Source: Piper betle (lineage: Eukaryota; Streptophyta; Magnoliopsida; Piperales; Piperaceae). From it: a stretch of DNA of 64,000 nucleotides. Shown here in pieces: positions 1-12,225 of the stretch. The notes beneath the pieces are model-generated. The model was not told the DNA's origin, did not search any database, and saw only the letters and a list, made by a program, of their open reading frames with translations. Each line of letters begins with the position of its first letter. The first letter of the stretch is position 1. Location of the stretch: the NCBI GenBank assembly GCA_033002965.1, contig JAURVB010012907.1:42004-106003 (forward strand), written 5' to 3'. The translations under genes were made by a program, and so were the position numbers.

Positions 1-520
1 AGTTATTGGCATGGCTCCATTTGAAGCTCTTTATGAGAGGTACTGTAGATCGTCATCTTGTTAGTTGCATTCAAGGGATCCAATCTTGACTGGTCCAGAA
101 TTGATTTGAACCAAATAGGTAGAGTTAATACACAAGAGGATGAAGGAAGCTCAAAATAGGCAGAAGGCCTATGTAGATCCAAAGAGGAGACACATCAATT
201 TCAAGGTTGGAGAGAAAGTCTTACTAAAGATTTCTTCAATGAATGGAGTGATAAGATAGGAAGTTAAGTCCAAGATTCATTGGACCTTTGAAAGGTAGTA
301 AAATTGATTTATGAGTTAGATTTGCCACAGAACCTTACATTAGCTCAACATGTGTTTCATGTTTCTAATTTGACAAATCTCATGTTATCAATTATAGTGT
401 GATGAAGCTTAAAGTGGACATGAAGCCCTTGAAGATTCTTGAACGTAAGGAAAGAGTTCTCTATTTGAAGATTATTTTGACGGTGATAGTTTTGTTAAAA
501 ACCTGTACATTGAAGAAAAT
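1..520 (+). pseudogene. Decayed Ty3/gypsy pol 3' end (integrase C-terminal part)
   Basis: Conceptual translation with frame changes gives pieces typical of the end of plant Ty3/gypsy integrase. The first bases read IGMAPFEALYERYCRSS. About 140 bases on comes MKEAQNRQKAYVDPKRRH followed by a FKVGEKVLLKIS-like segment, and then a LDLPQNLTLAQHVFHVSNL-like segment. These match the post-catalytic region and GPY/F-like module of gypsy integrases. Stop codons and frameshifts show it is dead. It runs into a purine-rich tract and an LTR start, so it is the 3' end of an internal region whose remainder lies left of the window. Only the assignment to Ty3/gypsy is secure. Confidence 0.75.
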
Positions 521-612
521 TACCTAGGAGGTGGAATAAGATATGAGAAGCAAGTTTCATAAGTTATTTCTAATTTAAATTGCAAGGACAACATTTCCTA
601 AAGAGGGGAGAT

Positions 613-1209
613 TGTAATATTTATAAAATATTTTACTATTTTCTTTTTGAACTAGTAAATATTTAATGATAATGTTTACTATTTAATGTATTAATTCACA
701 CCAATTTTCAATGTATTTTTTGTATGAAGTACAACATTTTTAGAAAAATTCAATGAATAATTCAATACATAGTGCATTGATTAATGTATTCATTCATTAC
801 ATGACACATTAATAAATGTATTCATTCAATGTAACTTTAATATAACTTCATGGTATATTTTTTTATTTCAACATATAGTAATCAATTTATTCATACTTTA
901 AAGAGGTTAAAGGTATGTTTATAAGCGAAATATGAAATAGACAGCTTATGAATAGTGTGGACAACAATATGGATGCAGTGTTATTTGGTTAGACTAGTGG
1001 TCCGAGGTCCGATTAATGCTTTGAAGGTAAGGCTCTAGATAAGGGAATCTTGATCAATAGTTGTCAGGGAATTAAACAGTCATCACGTCAAGTTTGTAAA
1101 CAATGGTAGTTTACTTGTGGACAACTTATACAAACGTGTTCGTGTAAAAAGCCAAAATTATAGACCATGTAGGAAAATTAGGGGCATACTTGGTATTACG
1201 AGAAAGTTA

Positions 1210-1240
<31 letters not shown>

Positions 1241-3440
1241 AGCAACTCTTCTCCTTTCTCCCAATTCCCAAAACCTTAGTACAACACCTCTTTTCTATCT
1301 TCTACACTGTTGATCATCTTTAAAAGATTTTCTTGATGAAGATTGATGGTGACATCATAGTTGGCAATATGATTTATTATCAAATCCTAAATCAAGGTTA
1401 GTAAGGAATCTAGTCTAATTAATTGATTGTATCATTGTTTATCATATGAGTTGTTGCTTTGATTTGATGTTTGGAGTGCTGATCATTAATGATCAGAGTA
1501 GATAATAAATTTTATAAGCAATTGACTTAATTAGAATAGATTTGATTTCACCAAATCAAATTTTTGGCAATTTAAGATGAATTTTCGTAACATAATTTCA
1601 TGGTTTATTTAGATCCGTATAAGTTTTTGATTTGGGTGATGTTTTGATGAAAAGACAATATGATTATGTTAGTTATTTGTTGTGGTATCATTTTATGCAT
1701 GATTAAAAGAATAAAGATCAAGTTTTTATGATTACTTTCTTGTCGGGAAAGAAGTTGTCTCATTGCAAGCAAAAGCCACAACACTAGTTTAGGCCGTGGT
1801 GTACGTACAAATTATTAATTTCTGAACTTGATTAATTAAAAAAGAACTAATCCATTATGTATGCTTCAAGATAGTGGCATTCATACAAATTATTAATATC
1901 TGAACTTGGCTAATTAAAAGTAGAATTATTGAACTATGTTTGATGTACCATCAATTGGTTCCACACAATTGAGTGGTGTAAGAATATAATTTTTAGATAA
2001 TTATGATATTTAAATTAAATTACTTCGATAATTACTAATATATTTTACTAAGATTTTAAGTAGAATTTTAATTAATTAATTTTGTTGCATCAATACTAAT
2101 TATATATTCCTGATAGATGCTTATCAATGTATTGCACATTAGATGGCTCATGTCATGCATGCATTATACTTAGAGTAGCTCTAAATATTAATATAAATAT
2201 ATTACAATTCAAACTAGCAAATCGTCTGACCATAACATAGATCCATGATTTTAATATATGTTGATATATTTTCATGTTCAGTATGTTAAGTGGTAGATTG
2301 TCATGATTCAGGCTTACTAAATTAGCTTAGTAAAAAAAGTTAAAACTTAATTTAGTAAATTCAGGGCAAGACAAGTTTGGTAATCAGATCTAGTTTTCCT
2401 GAGGAGGTTAATTAAAATCCTAGAAATCAAGACTAGTTATCAATTATTAGTATTAGTTATTAGGTTCTGGCTACATCTTGAGGTTTCCAGGTAATTTCAT
2501 CAGACCAGCTAGTAGATGTACTATATGGTAACTTGCAGAGCACCCCCATTTAGCAAGGTCACTTGTATCAGGCTACTGTGGAGGATGACGCATGTGATCA
2601 CTTATGTGTGTCATGTTGAGAAACTCTTGGGGCACCGATTCTCTCCGGTGTAGACCGGTGACTCCAAACTTCATGTGAAGAAAGCATAATTATGAGACCA
2701 TGTTGAATCACGAGCTATGTCTCCCAGATAAATCAAACTATAATACTAGACTTATTTTAGCAGTGCAAAGGGCTAGCTACCTTAAGGGCTTAAATTAGGT
2801 AGTTCGTGGACTTCAAGTAGTTGAATATAGTTATCATGAGGATGACAAATTATATTTAATCAATAACAAAGAAGCAATTAACATGTTCAGTTAAGTTATG
2901 CTCAGACCAAACAACATGTTTAGTTAAGTTATGTTCAAAGCAAACAAGTAAACTGTTAAGTTATGGTTAGAGAAAGCAAGTAAAATATTCAGTGAAGTTA
3001 TGTTCAGTTTCAATTTCACTTTCTGTTTTCATACTTAAGCTCATGTCTTTATAGTAGTGTTTCCTAGCATGTTAGTACTAAAATAGCATGTACTGATTGG
3101 GACATTTTGGCTCTCACCTTCATGGGTGTAGGAGTGTCGGTGTTAGAGGTGGAATGAAGATTATACTCAGCCTAGGAGTTGATGCTCTCCTTTATTGTGT
3201 TCATTTAATAAACTATAAACATTACTGAGTATATGAACTCAAGTTAGTTGGATAGTTGTAGTAATATTTTTGATTTATGTTCTTATACTGTTGGAGATTA
3301 TGATAACGGTAGGATAATTTTTAGTTTAATTATATTTTACTTTCATGGTTAACCCTTTATATGTTATGTTTAAGCATGCCACGTAAGTAATGATTTCGGT
3401 TTCGAACAAATCCCTGAGGAAGCTTGTTGGGGTCGTTACA
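613..3440 (+). mobile_element. Ty3/gypsy long LTR (about 2.8 kb), plus orientation
   Basis: The LTR begins TGTAATATTT directly after the polypurine tract AAGAGGGGAGAT (601-612) and ends GGGTCGTTACA. It is followed after three bases by a weak initiator-methionine-tRNA-type primer-binding site (TTGGCTTCAGAGCA, 3444-3457). Plus orientation follows from the PPT on the left and the PBS on the right. A TATA-rich tract at 1213-1240 precedes a CT-rich leader-like stretch, as at a U3/R boundary. Having both a PPT and a PBS means this LTR sits between two internal regions, as in tandem or recombined elements. The LTR ends are inferred from motifs, since no second copy is present for alignment. Confidence 0.6.
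1213..1240 (+). promoter_or_regulatory. TA-repeat/TATA box of the LTR promoter
   Basis: An uninterrupted TA dinucleotide run lies inside the LTR. It is followed within 20-60 bases by a CT-rich stretch that looks like the start of an LTR transcript leader. A promoter role is inferred from position. It is also a simple microsatellite. Confidence 0.35.
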
Positions 3441-3443
3441 AAG

Positions 3444-3457
3444 TTGGCTTCAGAGCA
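3444..3457 (+). other. Primer-binding-site remnant
   Basis: TTGGCTTCAGAGCA resembles the TGGTATCAGAGC-type site complementary to the 3' end of initiator methionine tRNA used by most plant LTR elements. It lies three bases after the LTR end GTTACA. Only about 30 bases of internal sequence follow before a different, oppositely oriented LTR fragment begins. Confidence 0.45.
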
Positions 3458-3489
3458 AGGTGTACTAGTCAAGGAGTACTAGTGAAATT

Positions 3490-5707
3490 CTTTTAACCAG
3501 CACCTCTCTCTCTCTTGTTCGTGAAATTTGTAAAACCACGCGTACTTATATATTAGGCTTAGGGAGGGACTTATATAATATGTTTACGGAGTTTAAGTTT
3601 GAAATCAATAAGGTATCTCATCCTTGCCGTTTTAATAAGTGGCAAAAAACTCTGCTAAATGGCATGGCGTTGGCAGTGGCATTAGACAGATCCAATAAAA
3701 TGCTACCGATGCTGTCCTATGTCTAAAACTCAATTAAAACCTCACACATGGAGCCAATCAAAGGTGAAGAAGAAAAGTCTTATAGACCTGGATGAGTCAA
3801 GCTCTTTATCCTAACCTGGTGAGCTCTATCTATGTATCCAACCAAGTGAAAAGGAAACCCTAATCACTCACCGACCAATATGACACTCAAAACAAGGCAA
3901 AGCCTCAACACATACATACACAAAGTGACTTAATTAACTTAATTGTGTTGCTTAATGAAATATTAACCCTCATTAGGTAATCTTAATTAGTTTTTTGGTT
4001 GCAAGTATACTTAATGGAAAAGTCCATTACTTGAGGTTTAACGTAACAGACTTAACCACGCGATTATTCTAATGCACTAGAATTGGAACCGTTGGCCCTA
4101 ACGCTCTAGAGATTTGGTAAAAAACCGATGGGCCATCATGGTAAACTAGGTGCTAAGGTGGCAGGAACAGTGTTCCCAGATGCTCATCAATTTTCTTATA
4201 TCTTGATCATGGTCTTGAAGACTACAAATGGGGCCTGCATAAAAGGGTAGGGCTAGCCAACATGGTGAGCTTGAATCTTGTAAAATTTAAAGTTCAAACG
4301 TCAAGGATTTGGGCATGAGTGGACTTGGGAATGGAAGGTATTGGCAATGTCATTTCTAGAGTTGGCTGGACCTACTTGGCTTAGGAAATTCCTACTGCAA
4401 AATCTATTATTCCATTGGCTCTCAAAATTTTCATTAATGTTACTAGGGCACACCCTAAGCTCTGGATGAAATTTCATGCAATTTCACAACCAAATGGCTA
4501 GGGTAAGGGATTTTGTAACAAGAACTAGGGAACCAGGGTTTTACTCTTTATTCTTGTGCACTCTATAAAAATTCTATTAATTAACCAACTAAATGATTTT
4601 AACTTAACAAAAAAATTTCATGTTTCTAGTAGAAACTTATTGAGTCCATAGGTAATATTTACAAATTTTATTAACTTCCTTTAATAAGCTCACTAGGAAG
4701 CACAATCTTATAGTATGGCATGACAAATCAACAAAACAACAAGCACACAATGCAATTAGAGGTTTTATTCAAACCCTTAATGATGTCATTTGTTGTTAAT
4801 AATTTACCATGAAATATCTAACATACTAACCTACAATCATGCAAAATATTGCATCCAATTGCTCCCTAAAAAAGGGTGTGAAAATTCGGGAAATGGGTGG
4901 CTAAGTCACTGTGAGCGGGAAAGCAGCCACCTTTCATTAAGTTTGGCACCTATACATGAATGATCATACATGCATAATCTAACATTACAATGAAAATCAA
5001 AGTTGTAGATTAGGCTCTTATGAAGTTAACAAGACCAAGATCATGCAACAATGCAGATCATGAGATACACATCTTGCAAAAATCATAGTTATGTATATAA
5101 ACATTCAAATGACATGATTCTAAAGCCTAACAACCCTAACAAGCAGATCCACATGTGGAAAGTACGACAAAAAGGAAAACACATACAAATCTACAAGGAT
5201 TAGTCACAACAAACATGGGTAAAGGAGTAAAGGTTAGACCTTTACCTTAACCGTTTCTTAAGGGAGGTCTCTTGGCAAACCTTCAACCCTATCACGTTCA
5301 ACCCTCGAGGCTTGGCTAGGCTTGAAGAGAGCTTGGAAAAGCTAGGGAGGTCTAGGGAAGAAGTGGAGAAGGGGGAAGTAGAGGCTAAGGTCAGAGTGAA
5401 GAGCCAAAGAGGTGAAAAATGGAGCAGAGCTATATTTATAGGTAGGGAAACATTGTTGGAGCGGGTGTTCGCATAGTGCAAGGGTGCTCGACTTTGCAAA
5501 ACTGGAGTAGACCGTCTTGTGCACCTGCTGAACAAAACCACATGCAACCTAGGGTGTGGGTGCAAGGGCGCTGCCAACGAGATATTGTGCTAGGCCTTGG
5601 TGTAAAGGTGCAGTGTGGTGCCTCGTGCTGGGTGTAGTTTACGTGAACCTAGGGTTTGTATTAGTAGGGCTGTCAGATGACATAGAGAATCGCGCCACTG
5701 ATTCCAG
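3490..5707 (-). mobile_element. Gypsy-type LTR fragment (family D, copy 1, left part), minus orientation
   Basis: This stretch resembles 29390-31350 in direct orientation. Shared landmarks include the block with 'cctcattaggtaa' and the block with 'atagtatggcat' followed by CATCAACAA-like sequence. Its left part also matches the reverse complement of 31800-32350. Family D is read as a minus-strand LTR because the 29390-31617 copy ends, at its right edge, in the reverse complement of an LTR start. No open frame looks real. Two overlapping minus-strand frames near 5242-5577 are low-complexity leader sequence. The TRIM element at 5708 interrupts this copy, which resumes at 9105. Confidence 0.55.
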
Positions 5708-8700
5708 TGTGAGATCCTTTAACTTTATCCAACATCTAATACTTTTTAAGGTAAGATCTTCTTTATTAGTGAGAATGAACTATATATTATCAACTTTGGT
5801 TATTCACTTTTGAAGAAATGACTTATGCCTATTAGTTTACACCTTGGGTTGGGTTGTTATAGATGGTATTTATAACACCCCAAATCTGATTTGCTATTAA
5901 ACCGAACTGGACGTGTTACAGGAGACCAAACCGACTATTAAATTTGATTAAATTGGTCGACCCAAACCTAAACAGAAGAGATCTACTCTTAGTGTCATAA
6001 GATGAAAAGAACACCACTATGAATGTATGAAATGCACAACCTAGTAGAACACTATGCGGATGACATAACAATAACAAAAGTCACATTCCAATCGACTAAA
6101 TATGATAAAAATTTTGTATATAAATGGACAAAGTTTCCCCGAAAAGTGTAATAAAGAAACCACCTTGTCTATCATTATATCACAAAATAGCAAGATATAT
6201 CATAAGAACATCATATTTTGTCAACAACATAATTCATGACCCATCTACTGATTTGTCATTAACAAGACTTAAAGTTACTACCTTCAACATTACAGTGTCA
6301 TTATCATCGATATCAAAATATCAATAACAAAAACAAGATAACCGTGCATTAAAAATCATCAAAATATTTCATCAAAAGTTTTACACATTAACCAACATCA
6401 CAATTAAGTGTCTTATCGTCAGACATGTTTGTGCAAGGATATCAATGCTCATTTGTCAAGTCTGGCATATCTTGTTGTGTCTGATGCTCACCTATATATA
6501 TAATAAAAACCACTAGCAACGGTTGTCACTGGGCCAGAAAATAACTAATATCAAACTATCAATAAGAGATAACTCTCATAAAAAGAAAGCATGCATATAC
6601 TTCATCAGAACTCTCATATGGGTAAACTATTGAGGAGCCATCGAGCAAAAGTCTTGATAGCATCCCAAACTTACTAGTCATATGCCTCTCCTGACATTTT
6701 CTAACTGTCCCTCTCTTGAGAATACCAGTATCCTAAACCCTCTTATTTCCTCCATATATCTCCTACCCCTAAGCACAAAGGCTGAGTACTCTCAGGCAGT
6801 CACCTTCAGTGCCCTTTGAACCACATGTCTAGACATGCATTGTATAGCAATACTTGAGAACCTCCACACTTCTCCAGGTGGGAGGAAACTCAAAGCACAG
6901 AGTAGTCAGGATCCCTTAGGAATAGAATAGCCCTCTCACTAATCTAAAGCCCGTTGTGACTAGTACGTGCACCTCTCATGGTATGTGCAAGTTGGTTTCA
7001 CCTTCTCTTGTCTCACTGTAAACTTAATAAAATTATATATAGGCATAGTAAGAAATTTATATAATAGGCTCAAAGAGAACATATGGTGGATCTTATTTTC
7101 AAAATTAGACTAAAGAGATCTCATCCTTGAGAGGTTCTTGATCGAAAAAACTATTTGACTAAATGACCTGAGTTAAGTGGGATCCGAGAAAACACTACTT
7201 AACCAGTCCTACAAATAATAAATCAAATCACAACAAAAGAAACTATAAAAAGGGGTGAGTCCTAAGTGGACCTAGTTGAAGCTCCAAGCATGGTCTCGCA
7301 CCTATGCGGCTAACTTCTACACCAAACCTACACAAACATAACTAAATACTAACACCCATGTACACCTATATGAAGCATGAATGATATGATGGATAAATCA
7401 AACAACACTAGGACAATCATGTATATCTTGATCAATCCAAACAATCCCTAATCTTGTCGACAATATAATCATGTACAAGTATATGATACAGAGATAACAT
7501 GATAATATTTCAGGCAACACTCAACAAGGTAAGGCAACCCTAATAGTCATTTATATGCATATGATAAACCTATAATTAATTCCATATCATGGTAATGCAA
7601 TTAAATTCAAACGTCATCACTAATCACAATCTGACAATTATCATACAACAATCTCATCAATTAATACTTAACTATATGAATCTGCATTCCTAGGTAATCA
7701 GACCATCAACATCACAAATTTATTAATATATAATTAAACATATCAATTAACTAAATATAGATCATGATTCTGATAATCAAACTAATACCAAATTGTCATA
7801 ATTCAAGTATTCATTTATAATTATATCAAAAGTTCATAAACTATCTCCATACTACTTAATAAAATTAGCATTTTATGGTCCATCACACTAGTTAGTAGAG
7901 CAAACCTAAATTTACATACATGCAAATCAATTTAAAAGTATATAATCGAACTCATCTAGAATATTTATTAGAGCATGCAATCAAATCCATTCATTCACAT
8001 CATACAAATTGGATCACAAAATAGTTATAATCATCAATCACATGAAATGAAATGAAATTAAGCAATATACCTATGTTGCCTGTCACGTGGCGATAGTGGC
8101 AACGGTTACAACTGCCGGTGGACGCTAAGTGGAGGAAGACAGTGGTTGAGCTCGTTGTTCCTTGAGAGAGGACAGTGAAGAGAGGAGGTTCATGGTGGCT
8201 GGGGCTTCCTCGACCAGCAGCGACGGCTCGTCATTGGCGACGGCAAGTGGGAGCTAGCTAGAGGAGGAGGAGGCCATGCAAGAGAAATGAGAGTCGCCGG
8301 TGGAGGTCAAGAAAGATAGGGAGGGTCAGCGGTTGGAGGAGAAGGTCGAGGGGAAGAAAAACAAGTCTAGGGTAGTTTTGTAAATAAAAGTTGACATGTC
8401 CCAGACTCAAATAAAAAATAATAATAATAAAAAAAGGAAAATAAAGTAAAATGGACTTAACCATGGTCGAATGTCATGCTCTAAATACTACCAACCCCAT
8501 CAAAAATTCTATCTAAGGTGTCTTAATACGGTCAATGACCTAAATCTAATTTCTATGGTCCACTAAAAAGAATAATAAAATAATCATAGCTTACTCTTGT
8601 ATATATAGATAACATAGTCTGTTACTGCATATTTGACATTGTTGTCATACACTCGGGTATACATGACCCCTCATGGCACATACACATGGCTGGCTTTAGT

Positions 8701-9099
8701 CCAGCGCACGTATTTTGAAAATCTAACTGACTTGAAGCGACGACTGAGCCAACCAGTTCAGTATTATCAAACATTGACTCACGTGATGGGCTTTATAGTA
8801 TTAGAGATAACTTGGTTCCCTATTGGATGATGAATTAGGTAGGGATGTTGGCTAAGCTGCCAAAGGCTAAAGAAGGATGTCATTTTGGGCTAGCGATAGG
8901 CCAAGTGAAAGAATTTTGAGGGCAGAATTTCCAAAGGTGGGTAAATTATGAGATCCTTTAACTTAATCCCACGTCTAATACCTACTAGGGTAAGATTTTA
9001 TTTATCAGTAGAAATAGAATATAGATCATCAACTTCGGTTAACCACTTTTAAAAAGATAAATTAGGCCCATTAATTTGCACTTTAGCTGAGCCATTACA
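5708..9099 (+). mobile_element. TRIM-type miniature LTR element, interrupted by a solo LTR
   Basis: Two direct repeats of about 154 bp form the LTRs: 5708-5861 (TGTGAGATCC to GTTGTTATA) and 8947-9099 (TATGAGATCC to CATTACA). Without the solo LTR at 5871-8797, the internal region is only about 160 bases. It starts with a PBS (TGGTATTAGAG once the insertion is removed) and ends with a purine-rich PPT-like tract (about 8925-8946). Flanks TCCAG (5703-5707) and TTCAA (9100-9104) look like a decayed target-site duplication, differing by two transitions. Minus-oriented relatives of the same LTR occur at 36308-36459 and 38787-38931. LTRs near 150 bp with a tiny non-coding interior fit the TRIM definition. 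Confidence 0.75.
5871..8797 (-). mobile_element. Solo LTR, 2.9 kb gypsy type, TSD GTATT (copy 1)
   Basis: The copy runs from TATAACACCCC to CTTTATA. It is flanked by the identical 5 bp GTATT at 5866-5870 and 8798-8802. It is collinear with the intact solo LTR at 23574-26494 (2927 versus 2921 bp), which starts TGTAACACCCC and ends TTTTACA. Here both termini carry G-to-A or C-to-T changes, so this is the older copy. Minus orientation is inferred from the related LTR at 40231, which has its PBS on the left. No internal region, PBS or PPT is attached, so it is a solo LTR. It landed inside the PBS of the TRIM element. The frame at 8258-8464 and other short frames inside are not genes. Confidence 0.85.
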
Positions 9100-9104
9100 T
9101 TCAA

Positions 9105-9250
9105 ATGGCTAGGACTAACCATATGGGAAAAACAATCTAGACTTGTGAAAGATACAATCCTAAACATAATTAGACTTGACTCAAATAAAATCCAAAAATA
9201 AGAGTCGGGATGACATAGTGTCCAACCGGGCAACGAGCATCACGACCGGG
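9105..9250 (-). mobile_element. LTR family D copy 1, right remainder
   Basis: This resembles 31370-31500 (shared landmarks 'agacttg', 'actagact'-like, and 'gagatggcatagt' versus 'gggatgacatagt'). It is therefore the continuation of the LTR interrupted at 5707 by the TRIM insertion. It stops where copia-type LTR sequence begins. Confidence 0.5.
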
Positions 9251-11062
9251 CGCAGAGCCTCACTACAAAATCTCTCAATGAAGCACACATTAATACACTC
9301 AGTTCAGTTATTTATACTCATATACAACTATATATTTATAGATAATGAATACAAAACATTATACATAAGATACAATCAACCTTTTTAATATGAAGGGCCA
9401 ACACCAAATGCACCTCCTTGGAACTCTCACCAAATGTATCCCGCAATTCTTCTTAAATTCTTTGTTCCTCCTAAAGTAAATCCATGTCTTCACGACTTCC
9501 TATGTAGTTGTATACTTTTTCACATTCATCGTATGATAAGAGACTCCAAAAATTCTCCCCTCTCAAATCATACGGAACACTAAGGTTGTTTTAGCATCCT
9601 TCACAAGGTAAAGGAGATACAACGCCGACAATCTCCCCTTCTATACCCATGTGGAAAGTCTTTGGAAAATTTTCCACATTGCACCACTTGTTGAATATGC
9701 GTCAAACTTGATGAACCATTGTCAACTGCCATCACATTAGGAAGGAAAATTTTCAACTCATCTTCCCTCCTGACGCATGTGGAAAGCTCTCTTTCGCCCC
9801 TTATTAGAACCTCTAGCACATCTCCTCTACTGATAAAGACCCTTTGCTGGCACCATCCAATAATCATCTTGAAAAAACATAAACAATCTTGAACGAACCA
9901 AGCCCTTCAATAGTCTATCTGACAAACCTCCACCTGCCAATTAACCGAAGCTCCACTAACCAAGGCACGAACCAAAGCTCGTACCAAAGATCTGATACCA
10001 CTTGTTGTGATTTTAACACACAAAATTTATAGACTCCAAGTTGTGCATTTCGACAAGGCAAATAAATAAGGTACAAAAGATAGAGGAGAACTAATTTAAC
10101 ATAGAAACCCTAAAAAATATGAGGATAAACCATAAACCATCCACTATAACAAATAATGGGTATATCATTAGGTGAAACGGTACATCAACTTCATAGTCTA
10201 GATTAGACAGAACTTATCTCTTCATCATCTGACAATGTACTTCGTTAGACGGAACCCACATAATTCAAACTATGATACACATCCAATTGGGAATAACCAC
10301 AATCTCAACCTAGATAAAAAAATCTAATTGGGAAGACTCCTACCTTGTGAGGTGAGGCTCTCCTTCCTCTAAGAGAGATTGAGAAAGCCTCACTGTAAAA
10401 CCTCATAGTGCAGCACATAATGATACACTCACTTCAGTTGTTTATATTTATATACAACTACATATTTATAAATAATGGATACAAAATATTATACAGGAGA
10501 TGCGGCCAACCTCTTTAATATGGAGAACCAACACAAATGCACATCTTTGAACATTAGAACTCTCCCAATGAATCTCTTCTTTGTCTCCCACAATTGTTCT
10601 CAAATTCCTCATTCTTCCTAAAATAACTCCATATCTTTGCAGCTTTCTATGTAGTTATACACTTTGTCACATTCATCCAATGATGAGGGACTCCAACAAT
10701 TTCATAACTTGTGAGGAGAGGTTCTCCCTCCTTTAAGGGAGAGAGGGAGAGCCTCACAACAAAACTTCACAGCGAAGCACAAATGATACACTCAGTTCAG
10801 TTGTTTATACTCATGTACAATTCCATATTTATACATAATGAATACAAAATATTATACATGAGAGACGCCTAACCTTTTGAATACGAAGAGCCAACACCAA
10901 ATGCACCTTCTTGAGCATTGGAACTATCACAATTAATCTCTTCTTCGTCTCCAATAATTCTTTTCTAATTCTTCATACTTCTTAAAGTAACTCTGTGTAT
11001 TTGTGACATCCTATGTAGTTGTACTGTTTCTCACATTTATCGTATGATGAGGGATGCCAACA
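9250..11062 (-). mobile_element. Non-autonomous copia-type element with short internal region, plus an extra LTR piece
   Basis: Three related segments carry the same string of landmarks (GCCTCAC, CACTCA.TTCAGTT.TTTATA, ATGTAGTT, CACATTCATC): about 9250-9551, 10003-10698 and 10705-11062. The middle one is a full LTR (TGTTGTGATT to CTCCAACA). A minus-strand PBS lies next to it at 9990-10000 (reverse complement TGGTATCAGA). The interior is only about 450 bases (9552-10002). It ends at a minus-strand PPT whose plus-strand reading is AATTCTCCCCTC. I see no gag or pol motifs in it. The third segment is a truncated LTR with its own PPT and a piece of the same interior (11063 to about 11190). Confidence 0.65.
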
Positions 11063-11190
11063 ATTCTCCCCTCCCATACTGAACATCCGAGTTGGTTTTA
11101 ACATTCTTCACATCACCACTTGTCAAATACCCTCGAACTTAATACACCATTGCCTACCGCCATCGCATAAGGAGGGAAATATCTCAATAG
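11063..11190 (-). mobile_element. Internal-region fragment of the same copia-type element
   Basis: This starts with the minus-strand PPT (AATTCTCCCCTCCC on plus). It then matches 9676-9755 in the interior of the neighbouring element (blocks CACCACTTGT, AACTT.AT.CACCATTG, and CCGCCATC.CAT versus TGCCATCACAT). It shows that a second, largely deleted copy once lay to the right. Confidence 0.5.
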
Positions 11191-11230
11191 GAGCGTTGTT
11201 GTTGTTCAACGCACGTGGTGTGTGGCACTG

Positions 11231-12225
11231 AGGGCAATGGGGGCAGGTGCTCATGTACACCGAGGACACGTCGTGGGCAGAGTGGGAAACAATAATGAAG
11301 GGTTTGGATGACCCATCACCCTTGGACTAGGCCCACACCGTCGGCACGACTGCCAGCGGTGGCAGCAGGGAGGAGTTGGAATGATGAGGGGTGGTGGCAG
11401 TTCCCGGCCATTCCGTTGATACCCATATTGTTGGCGACAGCGGCGTTGATTTTGATGGCAGTGTCACCTACAACATACCGAAAATGGTTTTTGTGGAAGT
11501 GAAGATGAAGATGACATTTTTTAAAGAAATATTATTATTTTCCCAAGCTAAGATTAAAATGTGTTTTTGTTATCATAAAAAACCTTTTTTGTTTGGTAAA
11601 CTGCATGTGGGATGCCTCAATTACCCTAATTTTTTAATTTTTTAAGAAAAAAATTATTGCTTTCCACTAAAAATTAAATAGTGAATAAATGTGAGGGCTG
11701 TAAATATCATGTATTTGTTATGGCCTCTATCCCGATTAATTAATTAATTAAAATAGTAGTGTTGCTACATTTTGTACATGGTGTCACATTCATTCACGGT
11801 TGGTTCTCCTTAGTATTTACGGTATTTATTGTGTTGGGGGGAATTTATATTGATTTTCTATGCTTTTGCTAGTATGTGATTTTGGTTGGCCATTTTAAAG
11901 AGTACATCATCTTAGGTAGGCCATTTTTTGCAAGCTAAATGTTTGATAATTACATTGTCAGTTTAGTGTTGTTGAATAATTTAATAATCTATTTGAGACA
12001 TTTTGAGTGTATTTAATATTGCCGATTCCTCAATTTGGTGTATTTCATATTCATTGGAAAGTGCTGGTTGTGATCTATATGAGGCATGGTGGAGGTGCAT
12101 ATGGGCGTATCCATTTCAGGTCTATTATATATATGCGAGACAAACTAACCTTGTTTTAATTTGCTGTGTGTTGTTTAGATCAATAGACTGGTAGACCATC
12201 CACTTATTAGACCGGTAGTAGTCAA
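11231..12225. other. Intergenic sequence without a recognised feature
   Basis: I see no gene here. A moderately GC-rich 200-base stretch (11300-11480) and an AT-rich remainder carry only short chance frames. The GC-rich part could be old element interior, but no motif supports that. Confidence 0.4.
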
